Positions 55,600 through 64,000 of a stretch of DNA of 64,000 nucleotides are shown in pieces. The stretch is taken from the NCBI GenBank assembly GCA_000328965.1, contig KB205941.1:3602983-3666982 (forward strand), given 5' to 3'. The position numbers and the translations under genes are program-made. Under the pieces are notes generated by a model. The model searched no databases. It was not told where the DNA came from and saw only the letters and a list, made by a program, of their open reading frames with translations. This stretch comes from Ascocoryne sarcoides NRRL 50072 (lineage: Eukaryota > Ascomycota > Leotiomycetes > Helotiales > Gelatinodiscaceae). Positions within the stretch are counted from its first letter, which is position 1. Each line of letters opens with the position of its first letter.

Positions 55600-56081
55600 T
55601 CATGACTTCAACATCTTGTTCCTCTTCTCTCTCCTCTTCAACCTGTCCACCCGCTTCCGGTGCATCGTCTCTGCCAATTTCTCATATCTCTCCCTCTCTT
55701 CCTTCGCGGCTCGTTTGTCTTTGATAGCCTGCACCCTCCTCTGCCATACATGTTAGCCTCTACATCCTGCCACATAAATAATGCAGGGAATACCAACCTG
55801 ACGCTCCGCCTCCTTCTCTTCCTTCATTTCCTTTTCCTTGGCCTTCGTAGCTGCCATGGCCTGGCGATCTACTTGTCGCTGCTCGTAGGACGAGTTACCA
55901 GCCTTGGGGCGGAACGCAGATTTGGCCTCGCGCCATGGTTTCCCTACGAGATGTTAGGATGCCGTCCAAATCATCCATTCATTCACGGAGACTTGGGGGT
56001 TTTACCATTCTTGCGCATCCCGACAGATTGAGTGACTACTCCTGGGAGAGCGACCACGAGACTAGCGACTTCGGCGGACAT
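55600..56081 (-). CDS. CGR1: rRNA-processing protein CGR1
   Basis: Small nucleolar protein for 60S pre-rRNA processing. Exons 56081-56006, 55943-55798 and 55740-55600 give 120 aa with introns of 62 and 57 nt. The product has RKNGKPWREAKSAFRPKAGNSSYEQRQ across the first junction, then a Lys/Glu/Arg-rich helix (AMAATKAKEKEMKEEKEAERQRRVQAIKDKRAAKEERERYEKLAETMHRKRVDRLKRREKRNKMLKS). That is the whole Cgr1 signature: the W-R-x-x-K start and the charged coiled coil ending N-K-x-L. No single exon is long enough to reveal it by ORF size. Confidence 0.93.
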
Positions 56082-56722
56082 GATGGACTGTCGGAAGAGG
56101 GTGGAAGTCTGCGTGACGAAAAACCGGGACCTGGATGTTGATGCTCAGGGACGGAGGGTTTGAGGTTTGTGGTTGGGCTTTTAGTTGAGCTTTTTTCCCT
56201 CGGAGGATCAGATAAGATGGATTAGATTACGTACTATCTCAAAAGTGGGCCCCGGCACATCCCCCCTCTCTGGCCGGCTTTGAGCCATTTTGTCGTGCTC
56301 CGAACAAGTCTTTCACCAATCCAACCCTCAACCCTTCCGCCAATTCACTTTCCCATGTCTTTCATTTATCCATGTTGTGACAGCGACCACGATGCCGGCT
56401 TTGACTTCGACGAGAACTCGAAAACAACTCACCTCCATCTCCTCTCCTGACCGCCTCAAGAAAATGCTTCCTCAATAACCCTCCAGCTTCGACAAGAGTC
56501 ACCGACGCCCAACCTCCCCACCTTCTCCACTTCTACAACTCCCCTCTTGATCGTGACGAAACCGATACAAGCTGCACAGCGGGATTGCGACAGAGGATTC
56601 GGGCCGGATTTGCCAACTGAGCAGATCTCATCCGGAGTCAATTGCTCTATTCGAAGTAGAAATTTGCAACGACTTCCGTAGAGAAAAGCTCTTTGCCGGT
56701 CACTTCTACCGTTATTGAAAGC
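56082..56722. other. Divergent promoter, CGR1/ORT1
   Basis: 641 bp, no gene seen. A short plus-strand ORF (56290-56478) has no motif. Confidence 0.5.
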
Positions 56723-57811
56723 ATGGCTGCAACTCATACAGCAGACTATCCTCCGGAAGCAAGGCTCGTTGCTGCTAAAGGGAAAAAGACAGCTACTATG
56801 GATGCGGTAGAAGATATTGTCTTCGGCTCGGTCAGTGTACTTATCATTCCTACTTAGTAAATCTACTAACCCCTCTCTCTCTATTAGATCGCAGGTGTAG
56901 CAGGGAAATATATTGAATATCCCTTCGACACGGTGAAGGTCCGCCTTCAGTCCCAGCCCGACACCTTTCCTCTCCGCTACAAAGGCCCCCTCGATTGCTT
57001 CAAACAATCCTTCCGCTCCGACGGTCTCATAGGTCTATACCGTGGCATTTCTGCGCCCCTCGTTGGCGCCGCCCTCGAAACCAGCTCCTTATTCTTCTGG
57101 GAACGCTTGGCCCGCGAATCCCTCTTCTCCCTCCACCTCTACCAGCGCAACGATCCCCTCCCTCTCTCGGCCCTCTTCCTTACCGGCGCCATCTCCGGCG
57201 CCTTCACGTCCCTCGTCCTCACCCCAGTCGAGCTCGTCAAATGCAAAATCCAAGTCCCTAACACTGTCGACGGCCTGAAGCGCCCTGCACCAAGTATCCC
57301 TTCTGTTATCAGAGAAGTATTTCACCACCAAGGTATCCGCGGATTCTGGAACGGGCAGCTGGGAACCCTGATCCGAGAAACTGGTGGATGTGCAGCTTGG
57401 TTCGGGTCTAAGGAGACCGTGACTCTTCTTTTTCGACATCTTAACGCGAGATCCTCACATCTTCCACTACAGTCACCACCTAGTCCTCGTAATTTGCCCA
57501 CTACGACTTCCACGCCAGATCTGGCGCCTCTACCGCTATGGCAACAGGCAGTCGCCGGTGCATCAGCGGGCATGTCTTACAACTTCCTCTTTTTCCCTGC
57601 AGATACTATAAAATCTCGCATACAGACCGCTTCCTCCTCGTCTTTGGCACCGAAGCTTCAGTTCTGGACAGAGGGGAAGGCAGTATTAAAACACAGCGGG
57701 TTAAGGGGGTTGTACAGGGGATGTGGCATTACAGTGGCGAGGAGTGCACCTAGTAGTGCGTTTATTTTTATTATTTTCGATGCATTGAAGGGGAATTTTC
57801 ACATTTCGTGA
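56723..57811 (+). CDS. ORT1: Mitochondrial ornithine/arginine carrier
   Basis: Inner-membrane carrier that exports ornithine made in the matrix to the cytosol for arginine synthesis (Neurospora arg-13, yeast ORT1). Exons 56723-56830 and 56888-57811 give 343 aa across a 57-nt intron. Three mitochondrial-carrier repeats are visible. Repeat 1 is GSIAGVAGKYIEYPFDTVKVRLQSQP (P-x-D-x-x-K). Repeat 2 has TGAISGAFTSLVLTPVELVKCKIQ (P-x-E-x-x-K). Repeat 3 has AGASAGMSYNFLFFPADTIKSRIQT (P-x-D-x-x-K). Each is followed by a G-x-x-G-L/F-W/Y-R/N block such as GLIGLYRG, GIRGFWNG and GLRGLYRG. A low-complexity insert near residue 250 separates repeats 2 and 3. Confidence 0.92.
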
Positions 57812-58786
57812 GAGGACAGGCGTGGTATTTATAGGCGTTGTGTGTGAAGTGGGAGAGAAATTTGGAAGGAAGGGTTTGCTTCAGGCATGGTTTCTGCATG
57901 GCATGATATAAAATGATATGGCATAAGACAAAACTAGATATTGCATCTGATTAAGTGTATGGTAGACAGACAAAGTCTGTGAGAAAAGTTGAGAGTATAT
58001 TCGAGTTATTTGAGAGAAATGTCTGCGGCATAGAGAGCATTTACATACACATTAAGCGATTTAGAGTACGTAGAACGTATTGTTATTTGAGATAGCAACT
58101 GGGTTAGACTTGCGATATAATATATTACGGGGTTGTCTAAATCTCATTGATATCTTGACTAGATCTAATTGACTCCGGTCATTGCAATTCCGTAAAGGCG
58201 CTAAACTAAGATTAATACTAGTATATGAATTCTATTTTTATCAGATCTCTTCTCAGTTCTTTTATTAAAAACAAAAGTATTTCTAAATCCTTCTATTATA
58301 TTCTCATTTTAACATTTACACAACAGTTTTAAATATGCTGACATGATTAAAATCGTTGTTAAAAAGTATTTATTAATCTCATAAGTTCTTAAAAGTCAAT
58401 GGATATTTATATTAACAATTATAACATAACTTATAGAGATTAGAATCTTGAAGCTGACTGGCCGCCTAAACCTCGGGGAATACAGGGCGAACATACAAGC
58501 TGTTGTAACTTTGCAAGGCTGGCAAGGCTGACAGATCCAGACAATCCTCTTCCCTTGTTGTCCATAGTTTAGTTGATCAATTCAAACATCCATACTGGTT
58601 GATTGTTCCTTCTTCTTTATCAAACTATACAGCCTCCTAGACTTCACCTTGATTGTGGTACAGTTGACCGTCCCCCGTGAAAGCTAGTCACTCTATTGCT
58701 ATTAATTCGATCGGGTCCCGTCCAACTCGGTCTAAACTCTGGCCGCGGAGCTCTTGTTTATCTTTCAAACAAAAGTGAGACGCTGA
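57812..58786. other. Intergenic, AT-rich, no gene seen
   Basis: Nearly 1 kb. The part from 57930 to 58440 is strongly AT-rich with stops in every frame. No terminal repeats or protein motifs were recognised. Confidence 0.5.
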
Positions 58787-60820
58787 ATGTCCCTCAACCG
58801 ATGGCGGGGACTTTTCAATAGGCTTCTACTGCACCCTCTCCTGCCTCCTTCTCTTCCGGCCTCCACCCAACATCCCATCATCAAACATCAACCCGGATTC
58901 ATGATGGATGTCGACGGCGCCCACTTCCGCAGGCAGCTATTGCCGGTTCTCAAGCATATTGCGAATGCGTCCTTCATCACCTTTGATCTAGAGATGAGCG
59001 GCATCTCCACTCGCTCCAACTCGAAGTCCTCCACCGACCGATCTCAAGATGTTGGGAAGCCGAGTTTGCAGAGCATGTATGATGAGATGCGAAACGCTGC
59101 CGAAACCTTTCAAGTTCTCCAAGTTGGCATAACTTGCGTCGAGGAGGATCGAGAGAGAGGTGGATATCTCCCCCTCCGATGATCACCTACCAGGCCCAAG
59201 CTAACAAGAGCAGAGTTCTATCTCGCTCGCCCGTTCAACTTCAACCTCTCCCCTCTCGCTGCTGAAGGCGTGGACCTCCGTCAAGACCGTCATTTCACCT
59301 TCTCCAGCTCTGCCTGTGATTTCCTACAAAAGAACGCCTTCGATTTCGGGAAGGTCTTCACCTCCGGCGTTCCATACCTCTCTCGTTCCGAGGAGGGCGA
59401 ACTCCGCGAGGAATTCAAGAACCGCTTGGCTAAGATCTCGACCATCCCGGACGTCGTCATTCCTCCCTCCGACTCGTTGACCCTCGAGTTCTACCGTAGC
59501 GCCAGACGTACCATCTCCGAATGGGTCAATCCACCGACCAAACCAGAGAAACAGGATGACTTTGTCAATATCGTGCGAAAGAATGGCCTCAACGGTTACC
59601 AGAGGAGACTAATTCATCAACTTGTCAGAAGTGAATTTCCTACTTTGAAGGCGTTTGCCAAATGTGAAGGGGAGTTCATGCGAGTCGAAAAGCTAGACCC
59701 GAAGAGAGAAGCCGACTTTCAAGCACGTAAGTTAAATGTATTCAATAACCTTATCGCCAAGCAAAAGGGTCTAGTTTGGGTTTTCGAAGCATTGTGCAAT
59801 GGCGACTTGACCGGGATACAAGCAGAATGGTTTGCAAGCCCTGAGATATCTGAGAAAGACATGATCGCTCTAAAGCTCGAACTTGCATCCATCATCGAGA
59901 AGCTTCGAAGCAAGAGACATATCATCGTTGGTCATAATTTATTCATGGACTTAGCGTATCTTTATAACACGTTTGTGGGACCGTTGCCTGGGGAGGTGAA
60001 GCACTTCCAGGAGGACATCCATGAGCTGTTTCCAGTTGTCATCGATACCAAGTATCTTGCCACCTACGGCGACTCGGCTATGGGTCCGCGAAACTCGCTC
60101 AAGGAATTGCTGGCGCCATTTCTCAAGGTTCACATACCATTGATTGTGCTATGCGAAGGACATACGAAATATGGTGCAGCCTTTGGGAAAGAGCACGAAG
60201 CCGGTTTTGATAGTATGTTTTCTAACTCATTTCCAACCATTCGACCCCTTTCACTCTCCATCTGAGCAGGTCCGAAACTATTCCATCTTGACAATATTAC
60301 TAATACAAATGCAATAGGTTGGATGACCGCCGAACTCTTTGTCAAATTAACTGCTAAACTCTATGCCTCCTCGCACATCTCTAGCCCCTCCACCTCCTCC
60401 ACCATCACCAAACCCCTCCGAACCCCCGACTCCGAGGATGCCATCACATTCTCCAGCGACGAAGATGATGACGAGGACTCTAGCGCTTCTGGCGGCGGTG
60501 TCCGTCTCACTCCTTCACTCGGCAGCCATAGTACCAGTCCCAATGTCAATGTATTAGATAAGCATCTACCCCCCAGCTGGCACGCGATGATGTTGCAAAA
60601 TCCATTTGCGGTGTTGGCGGACAAGGGGAATGGTGATAGGGACGGGGACGGGGATGGAGATGGAGATGGAGATGGAGATGGGGACAAGATTACGAGGACG
60701 GGGCAGTGGATTCCGGTAATTGGGAATCGGTTCTGGGGGCCGTATATTAATAAGTTGAGGGTTAATGCTATTGATGGTGGGGTTTGTGATTTGGCGGCTG
60801 AGGAGAATAGCGACGAGTAA
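58787..60820 (+). CDS. PARN/CAF1-family poly(A)-specific ribonuclease
   Basis: DEDD-type 3'-exonuclease. Exons 58787-59159, 59214-60212 and 60318-60820 give 624 aa; introns are 54 and 105 nt. The first DEDD acids are in FITFDLEMSGIS. Then come FQVLQVGITCVEE, FYLARPFNFNLSP, SSACDFLQKNAFDFGKVFTSGVPYLS (a CAF1 hallmark), HNLFMDLAYLYNTFVGPLP (third acid), DTKYLATYG, SLKELL, and HEAGFDSWMTAELFVKL (His and last Asp across the second junction). The C-terminal end carries an alternating Gly-Asp run from a GGGGAT/GGAGAT repeat. The conserved part begins MMDVDGAHFRRQLLPVLKHI, so translation may start at 58901 or 58904. The upstream 38 residues could be a targeting extension. Confidence 0.88.
60643..60684 (+). 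repeat. Hexamer microsatellite (GGNGAT)n
   Basis: Tandem GGGGAC/GGGGAT/GGAGAT units encoding (Gly-Asp)n in the PARN-like protein. Confidence 0.8.
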
Positions 60821-61393
60821 GGCACGGGATGTGGTTGGGCGACACAGGAGTTTCGTGGACGGATTATTATTCATGGCATGATATCATTGGTTTCGTGTTT
60901 ATGAAGCCTAGCACTGGAGCTAGGTAGGGGGTGGCATTTTCCATGTTCTCCGGCAGATGAAGGAGAAACAAAAGCGGAGCTATGCAATATATCGAGGGCG
61001 TTGAGACGAGTCAATTAGTCGTCCAGGGCAGCGAGCTCATTAAGAAGAGTTGTGAGCAGTACTTACTGCTGATGAATATATAATATTACGCAAAAACGGT
61101 TCTTTGATTGGGTTGATATTATTTATTGGTGAAGACGTCTAACGTGACGGTATACTTGATGCTGTAGAACTAATACAGCTAGATGAGCCAGTCTACATTT
61201 GAGACGCATTTAAGGATGAGGATGACACGAGCTGAAGAAGAAATATTTGACTTTGGCAAAGTCACCGTCTCAGAAGACGTGGACTGGCTTGACACACGTA
61301 TGGTTGAGACTGTCCATATTCCGGACAAGATTCGGGTTCTAGATCTCTCTCTTCGGGACTGTTGAAGCCCCCGAAGTCTAAAAAATATACATT
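60821..61393. other. Intergenic, convergent
   Basis: 3' flanks of the PARN-like and lipoyl synthase genes. A 60-codon plus-strand ORF (61183-61365) has no motif and is not called. Confidence 0.5.
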
Positions 61394-62679
61394 TTATACA
61401 ATGGGTGGTGTAAGCACACCAACAGGTACCGTCAGATTAGCGAGGGCAGCAGCCTTCCTCCTCTTGACTACGTTCTCGATAAACGCTTCGCCAGCTTTGT
61501 AGGAGCTTCTAACGAGGGGGCCGCTGGCACAGTAGAGGAACCCCATCTCCAGTGCTCGCTGGTGCCACATCTCGAAGATGGCAGGAGTGATGTACTCCTC
61601 GACTTTCATATGGCGTTTCGTGGGACGCATGTATTGCCCAAATGTGACAACGTCGACGTTAGCTTCGCGCAGATCTGACGGCTATTAGAAATTAAGTCCA
61701 TAGGGTCAATTGCATCAGACGTACCTCTCAAAGTCTGCCATAGCTCTTCCTCCCTCTCACCTAGTCCTAGCATAATACTCGTCTTGGTGATGAGTGACGG
61801 TACTGTCTTCTTCGCATGTGCCAGCACCTTCAAACTCTGCCGATACTTGGCCCTCCGGTCTCTCACATACGGAGTTAAACCCTCGGTCGTTTCCATATTA
61901 TGCGCATATACATCTAACCCACTCCTCGCCACCATCTCGACCATCTCCAAATCGCCCCCGTAATCCCCAGTCAAGGCCTCAACCAGCATATCCGGCTTCT
62001 TCTGCTTAATCTTTACTATCGTTTCCGTGAAATGTCTCGCCCCTCCATCCGCGAGGTCATCCCGATCCACACTCGTCAACACCACATATCCCAACCCCCA
62101 CCTCTTCAACGCCTCGGCCGTATTCTCCGGCTCGTGAGGATCCAACGGCGGGGGCGCTTTACTCGTCTTCACGCTGCAGAACCGGCAGCCTCGCGTACAC
62201 GTATCTCCCATCAGCATGATCGTCGCCGTGGCCGCGCTCTTATCGCCTCCCCCCCAGCATTCCGAAATATTCGGACAGCGGGCTTCCTCGCACACCGTGT
62301 GCAGATTGAGGCCTCGCAGGTCCTTCTTAATCTTCTTGTAGCTCGATTGACTGGGCATTTTGGTCTTCAGCCAGGTTGGGAGGCGGGTGATCTGCTTTTG
62401 CTTCCCCGGCGGGCCAACCATGGCTGTTCTCAACTCGAGGGAATCTTCAATTGAGAGGGGTTCATCGATGCCGACGAATTCGTGGAAGGAGGGCACCGAG
62501 TTGAGCTTGTCCTTGAAGTATGTCGGGCGTGGTTTGGGCGCGGATGGAGGGGCTTCTGGGGTGAAGGCTTCGGTGGTGAGAGAGCGGGTGGCGATCGAGG
62601 GGGTGTAGAGGACGGAGCAGGATAGCTGGCGGAGAGGAGGAGCCTTTAGGCATCGGAATCTGGTTGCTGCCGATGCCAT
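61394..62679 (-). CDS. LIP5: Lipoyl synthase, mitochondrial
   Basis: Radical-SAM enzyme that inserts two sulfurs into protein-bound octanoate to make lipoate. Exons 62679-61725 and 61674-61394 give 411 aa across a 50-nt intron. The frame is open to an ATG at 62742, but MASAATRFRCLKAPPLRQL at 62679 gives a typical mitochondrial presequence. The auxiliary cluster motif is CEEARCPNISECW, the radical-SAM motif is CTRGCRFC (C-x3-C-x2-C), and the C-terminal serine ligand lies in LVRSSYKAGE. Other family blocks are PPPLDPHEPENTA, VLTSVDRDDLADGGARHF, HNMETTEGLTPYVRDRRAKY, TKTSIMLGLGE and DVVTFGQYMRPTKRHMKV. Confidence 0.96.
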
Positions 62680-64000
62680 TGCGAGCGTGTAGAAGTTGAG
62701 ATGTCCGGGGGTGGTAGTTGAGGGAGACCTAGAGATCTCCAAGTAGATCTGGGGAAAAGCGTAAGCTATCTACAGGCACGTGACCTATACGGAAGTGGAA
62801 AATGTGTCTTCGATTAAACCGATTCTCTACACTCGACTCTGGGAGCATGCGAATCTAGTTATTAAGAGAGTATATAAGGAGGCATACACTAGTAGTAGAG
62901 AGAACCCAAAGTTAGGTTATCACACCCCCGTACTCGACTTGTATCATTGCTGCTAAAGCAAAAGTGATGAGGTACTCGAGTAAGACCCCGCCAAACCCAA
63001 TTATATAATTCGAATTACTCATTCGAGGAAGACAACTTAGACAACTTCAACTGCCTTTCCCATCCGCGTGGATTTCAAATCGTTTCCATAGTCAGACTGG
63101 ACACGCCTAACCTTCCTCTCATAAGTATTGAATACTAGCATTCAGACTTGGTTATCTTATCCAGACTTGCGGCTTGTCTCGCTCGATTGGCGGCTGTCGC
63201 ATTCCTAGTCTAGCTAACTGCCAACATACATAAGCGTATTCGCATGGCTAAATATGGCACGGAATAATAACGTATGTAAAGGTCGGCGGCCTAGGCCGAC
63301 GATTCCTCCACACTCTCACGCTTGAAATACTAGGAAGTTTGATCGGGCGTGGAATATACTGGCGAGGCTCGTGCGTTCATAGGCGGAAAATTACAAGCGG
63401 AATCAAGCGCCTATTCGCCGGAGAAATAATTGATAGAGACGACTAGGACTCACATGTATGTATCACAATCAGTTTTGAATCGCTGCTTCAAGGTTGACAC
63501 ATATCTTGAATGGAGAAGGAGAAGAGAAATAAATCTGGTAATACTGTAGTTAAAACAAAGGCCATCTACTTGTAAAACGGCAAGTGAGCAAATAATAATG
63601 ATTTGTTATTAGTATAGACCTTTAAATACCACGTAGAGTAATAGAGCAAGTGCCAATTGTTGCCGCTTTTCCCTCCGGTCTATTCATGCCGTGACGACGT
63701 GACTTTTCAATAATTGTGGCTCCATACTTGTCATTTACTGTATCTAGATCTTCCCTAGGCGCACCACGATCCCGAGAGATTGGCGACACTACTGTACGTA
63801 CAGTCCTCCCCCTACCTGTGGGGCGGAGGTTTATAAGGAACTGATTCTCAGTGGTAGATTCCCCTGCTTATCCTTTGACTATTCTGGTAAGGACAAAATG
63901 TTAATCACTGTAACGGCTGAGGGGTTCTTGCAGAAGCTTCACGGAAAATATAGTACAAGTCCTAGCAGCCGCAAAAATCTATATTCTTGTATAATATGCA
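62680..64000. other. Promoter of lipoyl synthase and gene-free right end
   Basis: A CACGTGAC site lies at 62777-62784, about 100 bp upstream of the LIP5 start. A short inverted repeat, GTCGGC...GCCGAC, lies near 63282-63300 around the palindrome GGCCTAGGCC. No gene or tRNA was recognised up to the window edge. Confidence 0.5.

Noticed and set aside
1..64000. Secondary-metabolite cluster, CRISPR array, viral or bacterial insertion
   Set aside because: The phosphopantetheinyl transferase, a Zn2Cys6 regulator and an MFS transporter are present, but they are far apart and separated by housekeeping genes. No PKS, NRPS or terpene synthase, no spaced repeats, and no viral or prokaryotic gene was seen.

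Overview
The window is a piece of an ascomycete (Pezizomycotina) nuclear chromosome. The evidence is short spliceosomal introns (about 42-150 nt, mostly GTANGT at the 5' end and a CTAAC/CTGAC-like branch site before the AG), compact single-copy genes on both strands, filamentous-fungal versions of many housekeeping proteins, and one DNA transposon damaged in a RIP-like way (conserved Trp and Gln codons turned into TAG). The class cannot be fixed from sequence alone. Nothing bacterial or viral is apparent. All exon limits come from reading frames, splice consensus and protein continuity; none is backed by transcripts.

Layout. 1-9 kb: ELP5 (cut by the window edge), a Met8-SUMT fusion for siroheme (MET1-like), a mitochondrial-looking flavin-reductase-like protein, and holocytochrome c synthase. 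9-12.2 kb: gene-poor, holding a 1,860-bp Fot1/pogo-type transposon with 49-bp inverted repeats and TA target duplications. 12.2-18.4 kb: 4'-phosphopantetheinyl transferase, an SDT1-like pyrimidine 5'-nucleotidase with a 13-nt microexon, MED21, RRG7-like, and a 72-residue Cys-rich small protein. 18.7-28 kb: a polyQ Zn2Cys6 regulator, GPI8, TAH18 and RIB1. 28.5-35.3 kb: PEX5, MED31, RPC11 and SGF73. 36-46 kb: an NmrA-like protein, a Cir_N-domain spliceosome-type protein, HIS7, TAF11 and a maltose-type sugar transporter. 46-64 kb: VPS51 (with an apparent frameshift in a poly-C run), PEX6, RMI1, MED6, CGR1, the ornithine carrier ORT1, a PARN/CAF1-type ribonuclease, and lipoyl synthase.

How the genes relate. 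There are no operons and no biosynthetic cluster. Many neighbours are divergent pairs that share short promoters (GPI8/TAH18, PEX5/MED31, VPS51/PEX6, RMI1/MED6, CGR1/ORT1). Transcription machinery is well represented (MED6, MED21, MED31, TAF11, SGF73, RPC11, ELP5), and both the PTS1 receptor (PEX5) and its export ATPase (PEX6) are present; I read this as chance proximity. The octamer TCACGTGA recurs in three promoters, which hints at a shared bHLH (Cbf1-type) input.

I found no convincing undescribed system. The items most worth a second look are the VPS51 homopolymer frameshift, a possible alternative SGF73 C terminus, the microexon with a GC-AG intron, the inactivated transposon, and a cluster of perfect stem-loops at 35.7 kb.
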